From Candidatus Brachythrix odensensis (GTDB lineage: Bacteria; Chloroflexota; Anaerolineae; J036; Brachytrichaceae), in assembly GCA_016714465.1 (NCBI GenBank), contig JADKDT010000026.1, forward strand, positions 310,001-374,000: a stretch of DNA of 64,000 bases, given 5' to 3'. The notes under the pieces were generated by a model. That model had not been told where the DNA came from. It saw only the letters and a list, made by a program, of their open reading frames with translations, and ran no database searches. Below, one piece after another: positions 33,081 to 42,421 of the stretch (position 1 is its first letter; the number at the start of each line of letters is the position of its first letter). The position numbers and the translations under genes are program-made.

Positions 33081-34094
33081 ATGGACATTAGCAATATTCT
33101 TTCCCGTTCGATCAACATCGTCTGGCGCAACAAGGCGCTTTGGATTCTCGGCTTTCTCGCCGCGCTGGGGAGTGGCGGGGGTGGTGGGGGAAGCGGCAGC
33201 AACTTCAACATTCCGAGCGGCTCCGGCAGCGGCGGAAATGGAACACCCGGTCTGCCGAACCTGCCGCGCCTGAATGACCAGCAGATTCAAGGGATTCTTG
33301 TTGTGGCGGCCGCGCTGATCTGCGTATTCGCCATTCTCGGAATCATCTTCGCCGTGATCGGCGTGATTGCGAATGGCGGCCTGATCGCGGGTGCGGATGA
33401 CGCGGATGCCACCGGCAAGATGTCATTTGGGGCCGCATTCAAGCGTGGTTCGGCCCGTTTCTGGAGCCTCGTGGGAATGCGAGTCGTGCTCTGGCTGCCC
33501 ACGTTGATCGTTGGTGTGATCGTGCTGGCAGTCGTCGTCGTCATCTTTGGCGCCGCGATCGCGGCGGCCGTCAGCGACAGCTCCAGCCGGAGCAACGCCG
33601 GGCCAGCCATTCTGGCCACGTTGGGCGGCATGTTCTGCATCGTGATTCCGGTTGGCTTGCTGGCATTTGTCTACGACATCATTTCGCGCGGGATCAAGGT
33701 GTTTGGCGACCGGGCGATCATGCTGGAAGGCGCCGGCGCGATGGATGGCATCCGGCGCGGCTGGTCGATGTTCAAGGGCCGCTTTGGCGACATCTTTCTC
33801 ATCGGCCTGATTCTGGTGGTGATCGGCTTCGTGGCGGGCATCCTGTTTGCGATCGTGCTGGGCGCGATCATGGCCCCTGGCGTCATCCTGCTGCTGACGC
33901 AGATTAATACCCAGATCCAGACCGTGACCTGGATCCTGCTGGCGGTGTCGTTCGTGTTCGCCATCATCGTGACCTCGCTGCTGGCAGCCGTGCTGATCGC
34001 CTTCCGGGCGACCGTGTGGACGCTGGTGTATCGCACCTTCGTTCCGCGGGCGGCGGTGGCCCAGGTCACGCCATTCACGCCGATTCAGGCCTGA
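33081..34094 (+). CDS. Multi-span membrane protein of unknown function
   Basis: A 337-residue integral membrane protein with about six hydrophobic spans (for example GILVVAAALICVFAILGIIF, LPTLIVGVIVLAVVVVIFGA and DIFLIGLILVVIGFVAGILF). A Gly/Ser-rich extramembrane loop with a run of glycines lies at about residues 31-55. The layout resembles DUF7544 or glycerophosphodiesterase membrane-domain-like proteins: FKRGSARFWSLVGMRVV followed by RAIMLEGAGAMDGIRRGWSM. No catalytic residues stand out. AGGAGA lies 6 bases before the ATG. It lies 67 bases downstream of guaA in the same direction. Confidence 0.65.
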   Translation: MDISNILSRSINIVWRNKALWILGFLAALGSGGGGGGSGSNFNIPSGSGSGGNGTPGLPNLPRLNDQQIQGILVVAAALICVFAILGIIFAVIGVIANGGLIAGADDADATGKMSFGAAFKRGSARFWSLVGMRVVLWLPTLIVGVIVLAVVVVIFGAAIAAAVSDSSSRSNAGPAILATLGGMFCIVIPVGLLAFVYDIISRGIKVFGDRAIMLEGAGAMDGIRRGWSMFKGRFGDIFLIGLILVVIGFVAGILFAIVLGAIMAPGVILLLTQINTQIQTVTWILLAVSFVFAIIVTSLLAAVLIAFRATVWTLVYRTFVPRAAVAQVTPFTPIQA

Positions 34095-34112
34095 CGGGAC
34101 GTCGCTGACTAT

Positions 34113-34157
34113 CCGGCAACAACCGTCCCCGGCGCAGCCGGGGACGGTTGTTGCCGG
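34113..34157. repeat. 21 bp perfect hairpin with GCGCAGC cap
   Basis: Arms 34113-34133 and 34137-34157 pair exactly around GCA (tip CCGGC-GCA-GCCGG). It starts 18 bases after the membrane-protein stop, upstream of the homoserine dehydrogenase gene. Confidence 0.7.
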
Positions 34158-34189
34158 CAATCCCCGATCTTCGATTGGCACAAAACGCA

Positions 34190-35248
34190 ATGAGAATACA
34201 ACCTATCTTCCTCATCGGCTATGGGGGCGTCGGGCGCGCGCTGGCCCGCCAGATCATCGCCGCGCGGGCGCGGCACGCCCAACGCTGCGACCTCCGCCTC
34301 GAGATCGTTGGTATTGCCGACAGCCGGGGCGCGCGCATCGAGCGGACGGGTTTGAGCGACGACATGCTCCGAAACCTGGACGCGCGCAAAGCCGCAACCG
34401 GTTCTTTCGACCGTTACGACGCGCCCGCGCCGCCCGCCCTCGACCCGTTTGTGGCCGATGATGTGATCCTGGTCGACAGCACCGCCAGCGATGTGGCGGT
34501 TCCCGCCCTGCGGCGGGCCGCCCAGAGCCCGCAAGGCGGGGCGGTGCTGGCCAACAAGCTGCCCCTGGCCGGGCCGCTGGCATGGTGGGACGACATCACG
34601 GGCGGGCGGGCGCGTTGGGAGACCACCTGCGGCTCGGCCCTGCCGGTCATCTCGACCCTCAACACGCTGCTCAACAGCAACGATGAGATTCTCAAAATTG
34701 AGGGATCGCTCAGCGGCACACTGGCATTCCTGTCGGCTCAACTCGAGGCCGGCCGCCCGTTTGGCGCGGCCGTGCGCGAAGCGCGCGAGCGCGGCTACAC
34801 CGAGCCCGATCCGCGCCAGGATCTGGGCGGGCGCGACGCGGCGCGCAAGGCGCTGATTCTGGCCCGGATGCTGGGATATCGACTCGGAATGGATGACGTC
34901 GGAATCGAGCCGCTGTATCCCGCATCGATGGATGGGCTGAGCGTCGATGAATTCCTGCGCGAGGCCGACGCGTTGGATGGGCCGATGGCGGCCCGCGCCG
35001 GCGAGCTGACCCGCGGCGGGCGCAAACTGCGTTATGCGGCCCGCATCGAAAATGGACGTTGCCAGGTTGGTCTGGCCGGGGCGGAGCCCGACAGCAAGCT
35101 CGGCCTGATCCGGGCGACCGACAGCGTGGTGGTTTTCACGACCAGGCACTTCAGCGACAACCCGGTATCGGTGAGTGGCCGCGGCGCGGGCCAGGAAGTA
35201 ACCGCCAGCGGCGTGCTCGGCGACATCGTCAGCCTGAGCGCTCGCTGA
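34190..35248 (+). CDS. hom: Homoserine dehydrogenase
   Basis: A 352-residue NAD(P)-dependent enzyme reducing aspartate semialdehyde to homoserine, on the way to threonine and methionine. The N-terminal Rossmann motif is LIGYGGVGRALARQ. The catalytic domain has ANKLPLAGP, ETTCGSALPVISTLN, GSLSGTLAFL and the hallmark RGYTEPDPRQDLGGRDAARK. There is no C-terminal ACT domain, so it is a short form lacking the usual threonine-feedback module. The ATG at 34190 was preferred to a TTG upstream because the Rossmann strand begins right after it. It lies between two hairpins and is probably expressed alone or by read-through. Confidence 0.92.
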   Translation: MRIQPIFLIGYGGVGRALARQIIAARARHAQRCDLRLEIVGIADSRGARIERTGLSDDMLRNLDARKAATGSFDRYDAPAPPALDPFVADDVILVDSTASDVAVPALRRAAQSPQGGAVLANKLPLAGPLAWWDDITGGRARWETTCGSALPVISTLNTLLNSNDEILKIEGSLSGTLAFLSAQLEAGRPFGAAVREARERGYTEPDPRQDLGGRDAARKALILARMLGYRLGMDDVGIEPLYPASMDGLSVDEFLREADALDGPMAARAGELTRGGRKLRYAARIENGRCQVGLAGAEPDSKLGLIRATDSVVVFTTRHFSDNPVSVSGRGAGQEVTASGVLGDIVSLSAR

Positions 35249-35308
35249 GCGCGACCGGGAGCGCTCAGCAACCCGGCGTAGACTTACACCCAGAAACACA
35301 ACCAAACT

Positions 35309-35349
35309 GGAGGCGATACGCCGCGACGGAGTCGCGGCGTATCGCCTCC
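35309..35349. repeat. 19 bp perfect hairpin with GGA loop
   Basis: Arms 35309-35327 and 35331-35349 pair exactly around GGA (tip CGAC-GGA-GTCG). It lies 60 bases after the homoserine dehydrogenase stop and before trxB. Confidence 0.68.
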
Positions 35350-35381
35350 GGGATTGGGTTCCGTGAGGAGTTCCTAACCAC

Positions 35382-36308
35382 ATGACTGAGAAAATCGCCA
35401 TCATTGGCTCAGGTCCGGCTGGCCTGACCGCGGCGCTATACGCCGCTCGCGCGCTATTGGATCCCATCGTTTTCGTCGGCCCCGCCTTTGGCGGGCAGAT
35501 CGCGACGACGACCGAAGTCGACAACTTTCCCGGCTTCCCCAATGGATTGCAGGGGCCGGAACTGACCATGGCCATGCGCGAACAGGCCGAGCGCTTTGGC
35601 GCGCGGATGATCGAGGCCGTCGTCGACTCGGTCGACTTCAGCCAGCGCCCGTTCACCCTCGTCGCCGATGGGCAGACCTACACCGCAGAGTCGATCATCA
35701 TTGCCACCGGCGCCACGCCACGGCCGCTGGGCGTGCCCGGCGAAACCGAGTTCGTTGGGCGCGGGGTGAGCTATTGCGCCACCTGCGACGGCTTCTTCTT
35801 CCGCAACAAGGAGATCATCGTCGTTGGCGGCGGGGATAGCGCTTTTCAGGAAGGGCTGTTTTTGACCAAGTTCGGCTCGCGGGTGCGGATCGTCCATCGC
35901 CGCGATCAGTTCCGGGCGGGCGCGACCCTGCAGAAGCAGGCCGGCGCGAACCCCAAAATCGAGTATGTGATGAACACTGTCGTGGAGCGGATCACGGGGA
36001 ACGGCAAGGTCGACACGGTGGTGTTCAAAAACGTGGTAACCGGCAAGACTGAGTCGAGCCCGGTCGAAGGCGTGTTTGTCTTCGTTGGCCATGAGCCAAA
36101 CACCCAGCTGTTCCAGGGCAAGTTGGAGATGGATGCTGACGGTTATCTCACGGTCGACGACCGGCTTCATACCAGCGTGCCGGGTGTGTTCGCGGCGGGC
36201 GAGGCCCATGACCGTGTGTTCAAACAGGCGATCACCTCGGCCGGCTTTGGCTGCATGGCGGCGCTCGAGGCGGAGAAGTTCCTGGCCCACGCAGCAGTGA
36301 CGGCGTAA
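35382..36308 (+). CDS. trxB: Thioredoxin reductase
   Basis: A 308-residue flavoprotein that reduces thioredoxin with NADPH. The FAD motif is GSGPAG (9-14), the redox-active site is CATC (132-135) and the NADPH motif is VVGGGDSAFQEGLFL. The C-terminal FAD motif is VPGVFAAGEAHD. Relatives commonly read GGGDSA-EEA and AAGD; here the sequence has FQEG and AGEAHD, small deviations that may affect cofactor contacts. No thioredoxin gene is adjacent. A good intrinsic terminator follows at 36341. Assignment is firm. Confidence 0.95.
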   Translation: MTEKIAIIGSGPAGLTAALYAARALLDPIVFVGPAFGGQIATTTEVDNFPGFPNGLQGPELTMAMREQAERFGARMIEAVVDSVDFSQRPFTLVADGQTYTAESIIIATGATPRPLGVPGETEFVGRGVSYCATCDGFFFRNKEIIVVGGGDSAFQEGLFLTKFGSRVRIVHRRDQFRAGATLQKQAGANPKIEYVMNTVVERITGNGKVDTVVFKNVVTGKTESSPVEGVFVFVGHEPNTQLFQGKLEMDADGYLTVDDRLHTSVPGVFAAGEAHDRVFKQAITSAGFGCMAALEAEKFLAHAAVTA

Positions 36309-36340
36309 GCTGCTCGCGTGTCGGTCTTGGCGTCCGATTG

Positions 36341-36371
36341 AAGCGGCGGGTCCCACACCCGCCGCTTTCTT
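36341..36371 (+). terminator. Intrinsic terminator of trxB
   Basis: An 11 bp stem (36341-36351 with 36357-36367, five-base loop) runs into TTTCTTGTTT. It is the only clear stem-plus-T-tract terminator in the window and contrasts with the T-less hairpins elsewhere. Confidence 0.8.
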
Positions 36372-36384
36372 GTTTGGGGCCGCG

Positions 36385-36430
36385 AATGGGAAACCGGTCA
36401 GCGCAACTAAGGGTTGACCGGTTTACCATT
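36385..36430. terminator. 16 bp hairpin with one mismatch after the beta-helix gene
   Basis: Arms 36385-36400 and 36415-36430 pair with one mismatch around 14 bases. It lies 78 bases after the stop of the leftward beta-helix gene and next to the trxB terminator. Confidence 0.55.
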
Positions 36431-36508
36431 CTAAATCTCAAGAAAACCGGCTGAGGCGGCAAGAACGTAAAGAACAGCGTCGGCGTCGCGGAGGTGTCAG
36501 TGTTGGCG

Positions 36509-39408
36509 TCAAAGTCCCCCGGCGGGCGCGGACGTGGGAGTGCGCGTGGCTGTTGGCGTCCGAGTCACCGTCGGCGTGCGCGTCAGGGTTGGTGAGGTTG
36601 CCCCGTAGAAGGCGTTCGGCGTGGCAGTTTGCGCCGGGAATTGCCGTTGACGTGCGGTCGGTGTGGATATCGGCGTCTGGGTCGGCGATGCCGTAGCGGT
36701 CGCTGTGGGCGTGCGTGTTGGCGTTGCCGTTGGCGTGCGGGTCGGTGTCGCAGTCTGGGTCTGCGTCGCCGTCGGTGTCGGGGTGCGGGTGGGTGTTGCG
36801 GTTGGGGTCGGCGTGGGTGTGGGTGGCACGATCCCGTCGCGCTCGATCGCGCCGCGGTCGCAGTCGGCGCCTGCGGGGCGGGGCGCCTCGCGCTGGTCGG
36901 TGGCCAGGCATGTCCCGGTGTCGACGGCGGGGCTGGCCGCCGTCAGGTCATGCGACCAGGTCGTCCCGCCATAGTCGCCCAGGTCCTTGAGCAAGGGGTC
37001 GGCGAATCGAATGTCAGTCGGGCCAAAGGCCGTCGTACAGCCCGTGTCATCCTGGACAAGGTTGTGGCCATCGCTGTTGAAGATGCCATCGCAATCCGGG
37101 CGCACGGTCCCGCCCGAGAGATCGAAGTTGGCGCCCAGAATGTTGTTCTCCATCACAAAGGAAATGCCGTTCAGCAGGTTTCCGCCGGAGTACCCGCCGC
37201 CATCGCCAGAATTGTTGCTGTCAGCGTCGGCGGTGTTGTAGGCGATGGTGTTCGAGTTGAGCGTGGCGGTGATCCGGGAAGCCGCGTGGATTCCGCCCCC
37301 GTCCGTGTCTGCAGCGTTGCCGCTGACAGTGCTGTTTGTCATTGCCAGGACAGTGTCGCCGCTCACAAAGATGCCGCCTCCGGACCCGGTGCTGGTGTTG
37401 GAGTAGATGGCGCTCAAGCGGATAACGGTCAGGCCGTCATTGGTGCTGGCGATGCCGCCGCCGAGCCCGCTGCCCGGCTCCACCGCCGCGTTTCCCTGGA
37501 CTGTTGCGCGGCGCAGGGTGAGGGTTCCCCCGCTGTTGAATACGCCGCCGCCATTGACCCCGGCATCGTTGCCGCGGAGGGTGGAATCGACGACGAGCAA
37601 TGACGCATCCGTGAACAGCGCGCCGCCGCCCGGCGTGCCAAACGTGACCAGGCCAGTCTGGCTGGTTCGGTCCCTGCCGTTCTGGCGCAGGGTGCTGTTT
37701 TGGACGGTGGTGTCTCCGCTGGCGGTCACCGCGCCGCCGCGATAGGAGGCGGTGTTGGACACGAACGTGGAGGCGTCAATAAACGCGGTCGCGCCCGTGT
37801 CGACGTGGATCGCGCCCCCGCTGCGCTCGGCCATATTGCGCCGGAACACGCTGTTGGTCGCCGTGATCGAACCGGCCGAGAAGATTGCGCCTCCGTTGCC
37901 CTTGAGCACGGCCCCATACGCCCAGACCTCGTTGTCATCGAAGACCATGTCATTGATGACGGCCGTCGCATTCGTGGAAACATACAGCGCGCCACCGTCC
38001 GAGTCGGCATCGTCACCTCGGGTGAGGAGGTTGTCGCTGAAGGCGCCCCCGCTCAGGCTGGCGACAACGCCGTTGGCGAGATAGATTCCCCCGCCATAAC
38101 GCGGCTGGGAAAATGCGCTGTTGATGTGGTTGGCATTGACCTCGGATCCTGTCAGCGTGACAACGCTGTTCGCGCCGATATACACACCGCCGCCCTTTCC
38201 CGTTGCGGCGCCCAGAAGTGAAACATAGTTGCTGAGGATCTCGGTTCCGCTGAGGGTGAGATCGCCGGCCGGGCCGATCCACAGCGCGCCACCCTCGGCC
38301 GACATAGCGCCTTGCGCGCCACTTTGTAGGAATGCGCTGTTGGCAATCGTGACCACGCTGTCGCGTCCAATCCGGGCGGTTCCGCCACTGCTGGGCCCGC
38401 TGGATGCAAGCGCGAGATTGCTGTTGAAGGCGCTCGACGCGATATGAGCCGGCTGTTGCGCCCCAGCATGATGGCGCCGCCGTGGCTTTCGGCGGCCGTG
38501 AGCGACGAAACGGCGCTGTTGACGTCAACGGCACTGCTGGTGATCGTGATCGCGCTCGACGGACCAGCGTAGATGGCGCCGCCTTCGCCGCCCTGCGGCG
38601 CGTTGGCCTCGTTGTTGATCAGGCTGCTGGCGTCAACACTCAGTGTGCCGGATTGCAGGTAGATCCCGCCTCCGTAGGCCTGAGTCACGGCGGCGGAGTA
38701 GTCCAGCGCGGTGTTGGTGATGAGGACGCTCCCGGCGCTGAGGGCCACCCGGCTCGACGCGTAAATCGCGCCGCCTCGGCCGCTCGAGAAGCTGTTCCGG
38801 ATCGTTGTGCTGATCAGGCTGACCGAGGTCGCGCTGATCGCGCCGCCATAGCCGCCCTCGGCGCCATTCGAGCTGAAGGTCGAGTTCGTTGCGGTGACCG
38901 CGCCGGTGGTGAAGATCGCCCCGCCGCTGCCGCCGCTGCGGCCATTTCGAACGTCCACCCCGGACAGGATGATGCCGCCCTGGGCCAGGATGATGGCACC
39001 GTCACCGGTGGTCTTGCCCCACTCAATATTCATGTCGGTGAGCGTGATCACGGTCGACGCGCCGGTGGCGGTGATAACGCGGTCGGTCCAAATCCCGCTC
39101 CGGGGCTGCCAGAACGAAGCCCCCGATCAGTAGTTGCCATCGATGGTGACGTTTCGGGTGATGGTCACGCTTTCGTTGATGATCGACGTCCGAATGCGGA
39201 CAAGGTCGCAGCCGGGGTTGGACAGGGCGGCCTGCATCGTGGCATAGGCCGTCGGCACATCACAGGTTGCCGCGGGGCGACGGGGCGGATTGGGCATGGT
39301 CGCTTGGAAGGGCGTCTCGCGAGCGGTGGCGGGGCCGACGCCCAGGGCGAGCAAGGCGAGCGAGGCCAGAGCGGCAAAGGTTTGGATACGAAATGATTGT
39401 GCTGCCAC
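36509..39408 (-). pseudogene. Beta-helix surface protein (Pmp/right-handed helix type), interrupted
   Basis: A secreted protein of about 970 residues. The GTG at 39408 follows GGAGGA by 5 bases and begins a signal peptide (FAALASLALLALGVGPATA). Dozens of repeats of the form GGAIxx, NSTxxxN and GGGIYL mark a right-handed parallel beta-helix of the chlamydial polymorphic-membrane-protein type. The C-terminus is a Thr/Pro-rich tail. Two lesions break the frame: an in-frame TGA at 39129-39127 after VTIDGNY, and a one-base deletion near 38435-38465 between MLGRNSRLIS and SAFNSNLALASSG. The segments 39408-39127, about 39126-38440 and 38440-36509 align end to end. No membrane anchor or sorting signal follows the tail. 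It may be an adhesin; sequencing error could explain both lesions. Confidence 0.7.
36512..36827 (-). repeat. Thr-Pro low-complexity coding repeats
   Basis: The 3' end of the beta-helix gene consists of degenerate hexamers coding for Thr-Pro, Ala-Thr-Pro and Arg-Thr-Pro units (PTPTPTATPTRTPTPT and similar), forming an extended, probably glycosylated linker. Such repeats favour replication slippage and misassembly. Confidence 0.8.
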
Positions 39409-39558
39409 GGCATTCCTCCGGCGGTTCGACAAACAACAGCGGGCGATTATCGCCGGGTTTGACGAATCCCTCCGCTTCGGTCAGCCATTGTGGCGACGTA
39501 TCCCGCAGGGCGACGACGAATTGCCGCGCGCCACGGACGCGGGCACAATGCATTCATC

Positions 39559-40341
39559 ATGAACAAATCGACCTATCCCCATCCGCTTCGGTCCCGCATT
39601 CGCGCGGGCGAACTCGTCCTGGGCAGCGTGCTGAGCGCCCCGACCGCCTCGGTGGCAGCCCAGACGTGCGGCGCGGGCATCGACTTCCTGTGGGTTGATA
39701 CCGAACATCAACCGTATGGCGTGGAGGCCATGGATGTGATCCCCGGGCTCGCCCGGATGCGTGGTGTCGCGCCGATGATCCGGGTGGCCTGGAATGACCC
39801 GCACTTGATCAAGAAGGCCTACGACAGCGGCGCGGTTGCGGTCATGGTGCCACAGATCAGCACCGCCGAAGAGGCTGCCCGGGCGGTGCAGTATGCCCGT
39901 TATCCTCCGCTCGGGCAGCGCGGCGTGTCGCCCAACTGGCCATCGATCACGGGTGACGATTGGGGGAACGTCATCCGCACGGCCAACGAGGAGACGGTGC
40001 TGGTGCTGCAAATCGAGAGTGAGGAAGCCTATCGCAACCTCGACGAGATCGCCCGCGTGCCGGGCATCGATGTGCTCTTCGCCGGGCCGATGGACATCTC
40101 GGCCAGCCTCGGCATCGTCACCCAGGTCCAGGACCCGCGTGTGCAGGACATTCTGCGCGACATCCCACGCCGTTTGCGGGGCACCGGCATCGCGACTGGG
40201 ACCACCCTCGTCGACGTGGCTGAGCTGCAGCAGAAGATGAGCTGGGGCTATCGTTTCCTGAACGTGGGCAGCCCGCTCGGCTACGGCCTGGGTGTGTTGC
40301 AGAGCCATCTGGGCGCGCTGCGGGCAACGCCGCTACAGTAG
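39559..40341 (+). CDS. HpcH/HpaI family aldolase
   Basis: A 260-residue class II aldolase of the 4-hydroxy-2-oxoheptanedioate aldolase/citrate-lyase-beta fold, cleaving a 2-keto-3-deoxy or 4-hydroxy-2-oxo acid to pyruvate plus an aldehyde. Motifs are FLWVDTEHQPYGVEAM (catalytic His region), MVPQISTAEEA with YPPLGQRGV, LQIESEEAYRNLDEI (metal-binding Glu) and VLFAGPMDISASLG (metal-binding Asp). Length is typical. The ATG at 39559 was chosen over upstream frames because the conserved N-terminus begins there. CACAAT lies 9 bases upstream, a weak -10. It converges on the MFS gene with a 21 bp hairpin between. Confidence 0.9.
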   Translation: MNKSTYPHPLRSRIRAGELVLGSVLSAPTASVAAQTCGAGIDFLWVDTEHQPYGVEAMDVIPGLARMRGVAPMIRVAWNDPHLIKKAYDSGAVAVMVPQISTAEEAARAVQYARYPPLGQRGVSPNWPSITGDDWGNVIRTANEETVLVLQIESEEAYRNLDEIARVPGIDVLFAGPMDISASLGIVTQVQDPRVQDILRDIPRRLRGTGIATGTTLVDVAELQQKMSWGYRFLNVGSPLGYGLGVLQSHLGALRATPLQ

Positions 40342-40360
40342 CGATCCTCCAGCACGTGTG

Positions 40361-40405
40361 GCGCGATGAGCCTCCCCGCGCGAAGCGCGGGGAGGCTCAT
40401 CGCGC
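40361..40405. terminator. 21 bp perfect hairpin with GCGAAGC cap, convergent pair
   Basis: Arms 40361-40381 and 40385-40405 pair exactly around GAA (tip GCGC-GAA-GCGC). It lies 19 bases after the aldolase stop and 14 bases after the MFS stop, so it serves both. Confidence 0.72.
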
Positions 40406-40419
40406 ATCTATTCCTGTAT

Positions 40420-41616
40420 TCAGGCGCGCGCGGGCATCCGCGACAGCGTGCGCGCGCGCAGGAAGAGCGCCAACCCGATCGCCACGCACACGGCGGCCGC
40501 CGGGAAGATCGCATACAAGCTGATCCCGGTGATCAGGCTGCCGAGGGCCGGCCCGACAAACGAGCCGAAGTTGAGCGGCAGATAGGCGAAGGCCATGATC
40601 CGACCGCGCGCATCGTCGTCGACGACGTTGGACACGATGTTGAAGGCCAGTGATGAGACTGATGACATGACCCCGTTCAGGATTGCCCAGAGGGGGATGA
40701 AGGCGCCCAAATCGCGCACAAAGGTGAGGGCGATCCATAGCCCGATGACGGCGGTGACGACGGCCAGCAGCGCCCGCCAATAGCCAACCCGATCGGCGGT
40801 CGAGCCGATCAGCGGTCCGAGCAGCAGGGTGCCCAATCCGCCGACGGCCATGACGATGCCGACGGCCGTGCCGGGATCGGGTCCGGTATAGAACGACGTC
40901 ACAACCAGCGGGGAATAGGTGAAGACCAGCATCCAGCCGGTGCCTACCGCGAATTGGGCGATGAAGAGGGTGAGCAAGGCCGGCGAGCGGGTGATGATTC
41001 TGACCGACTCGATGGCCAGGGTGACGACAGGCCGGCTGGTCCGCGTGCGGGGCGTCTCGCGGTATCCCACCATCAGGGCCACGACCACGCCCAGGAGCAT
41101 CACCCCGATCCCGGCCAGCAGCGTATTGAAGCCAAAGCGGTCGACAATCGGTCCCCCGGCCAGCGCGCCGGCAAAGGCCCCGACCGAGAGCGAGCTGTTG
41201 ATAACGGCGAAGGCAAAGCCCAGCCGGCCGGCCGGCGCGCGCTCGGCCATGCTGGCCAGCATCAGGGCTGTGTCGCCGTTGGCGAAGCCGAGCAGGGCCC
41301 GGCCCGCGGCAAAGACCCATACGTTGGGCGCGGCCAGCATCACGACAGTCGCGATCAGGTGGATGACGAACGAGCGCACGATGACGAACTTGCGCGAGAA
41401 GCGGTCGGCCAGCGTTCCCCAGATTGGAACCAGCGGGATGCCGACCAGCGAGGCGAACGAGGTGATGGCCCCGACCCAGGGCTGCACATCAGCCCGGGCA
41501 ATCCCGAGATCGGGCAGGTGCAGCGGGATAAAGGCCGAGAGCGACCCGTAGAAAACCGCCTCGATCAGGCTGACGACGGTGAAGAGAACGAGCAGGCGCG
41601 CCCAGGCGGATTTCAA
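40420..41616 (-). CDS. MFS transporter
   Basis: A 398-residue major facilitator protein with twelve hydrophobic spans. The loop 2-3 motif is GTLADRFSRKFVIV (family form GxLaDrxGrkxxl) and the equivalent in the second half is PLIGSTADRVGYWRALL. It resembles drug or sugar efflux members such as those that begin SLIEAVFYGSLSAFIPL. The substrate is unknown. The start is a TTG at 41616; TAGACT lies 9 bases upstream and no better start is in frame. It follows the purine operon on the same strand, separated by a TATCCGCAGATT repeat, so a separate transcript is likely. Confidence 0.85.
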   Translation of the reverse strand: MKSAWARLLVLFTVVSLIEAVFYGSLSAFIPLHLPDLGIARADVQPWVGAITSFASLVGIPLVPIWGTLADRFSRKFVIVRSFVIHLIATVVMLAAPNVWVFAAGRALLGFANGDTALMLASMAERAPAGRLGFAFAVINSSLSVGAFAGALAGGPIVDRFGFNTLLAGIGVMLLGVVVALMVGYRETPRTRTSRPVVTLAIESVRIITRSPALLTLFIAQFAVGTGWMLVFTYSPLVVTSFYTGPDPGTAVGIVMAVGGLGTLLLGPLIGSTADRVGYWRALLAVVTAVIGLWIALTFVRDLGAFIPLWAILNGVMSSVSSLAFNIVSNVVDDDARGRIMAFAYLPLNFGSFVGPALGSLITGISLYAIFPAAAVCVAIGLALFLRARTLSRMPARA

Positions 41617-41646
41617 GAGGCATGCAGTCTATCAGGGGGTCGGTTT

Positions 41647-41769
41647 TATCCGCAGATCTCGCAGATTCTCGCCGATTCCTTTTTTCAACCACCCGCAATC
41701 CTGGCTCTTGCGCAGATTGCCGTTCATCCACCAGAAAAAATCAGCGTGAATCTGCGAAATCTGCGGATA
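41647..41769. repeat. TATCCGCAGATT-type inverted repeat, copy 2
   Basis: Arms 41647-41677 and 41739-41769 pair at 28 of 31 positions around a 61-base loop. It lies between purN and the MFS gene. Arms share the same units as the copies at 25994 and 51468; the loop is unrelated. Confidence 0.75.
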
Positions 41770-41806
41770 GATCCCGAGCGCGAAACCCGCCAAGTGTCGG
41801 CCATGC

Positions 41807-42421
41807 TCAGCGCGTTGAAAGTCCGAGGACCTTTGCGATCGCTCGCACGATCAGGCGATGCTCGGCCGCGTGCATCCGGGCCGCGAACGCCTCGAGCGTG
41901 TCCTCCGGCGCAACCGGAACGGCCTCGCTGTCAATCACTGCGCCGGCATCAACTTCGGCGATCACCTGGTGAACCATGCACCCGGTTGGGACTGGCTCCC
42001 CACGTTGGGCGGCTTCGAAGGTGCCGCGCAGGCTGTCCTTGCCGGCCAGCACGCCGGGCAGGGCCGGGTGCAGGTTGATGATCCTGCCCGGGAAGCGATC
42101 GAGAAAGGCCGGGCTCAGGATGCGCATCCAGCCCGCGCAGATGATCAAGTCGGGGGCATGCGGGAGGATGGCTTCGGCCAGGGCCGCATCGTATTCCTCG
42201 CGGGTCTTGCCGGCCTGGGCAAACGGCCGGATCGGCAGGAGCAAGGTTGGCACGCCGGCCTGGGCGGCCCGCTCCAGGCCATACGCCGAGGCCCGATCCG
42301 ACACGACCAGCACAACCGCGGCCGCGGAAAGTGGCCCGTTGCGGGTGGCATCGAGGATGGCTTGCAGATTGCTGCCCGAGCCAGACAGCAGCACGACAAG
42401 CCTGACGGGTGGCGGGTTCAT
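41807..42421 (-). CDS. purN: Phosphoribosylglycinamide formyltransferase (GART)
   Basis: A 204-residue 10-formyl-THF-dependent enzyme that formylates GAR to FGAR, the third step of purine synthesis. The start is LVVLLSGSGSNLQAI. The catalytic Asn-His pair is in INLHPALPG, and the Asp is in HQVIAEVDAGAVI. The loop after LHPALPG reads VLAGKDSLRGTFEAAQRGE, longer than the usual LLPAFHG-type loop, but the catalytic residues are kept. The ATG at 42421 overlaps the purM TGA by one base (TGATG); a GTG one codon upstream is possible. It is the last gene of the purine operon. Confidence 0.93.
   Translation of the reverse strand: MNPPPVRLVVLLSGSGSNLQAILDATRNGPLSAAAVVLVVSDRASAYGLERAAQAGVPTLLLPIRPFAQAGKTREEYDAALAEAILPHAPDLIICAGWMRILSPAFLDRFPGRIINLHPALPGVLAGKDSLRGTFEAAQRGEPVPTGCMVHQVIAEVDAGAVIDSEAVPVAPEDTLEAFAARMHAAEHRLIVRAIAKVLGLSTR

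Noticed and set aside
39060..39135. The TGA at 39129-39127 as a selenocysteine codon with a SECIS hairpin just downstream
   Set aside because: A short GGGGCT/AGCCCC stem does follow, but it begins only about 5 bases after the TGA and its loop does not begin with G. The protein is a secreted structural beta-helix with no redox motif. A nonsense change or read error is far more likely.
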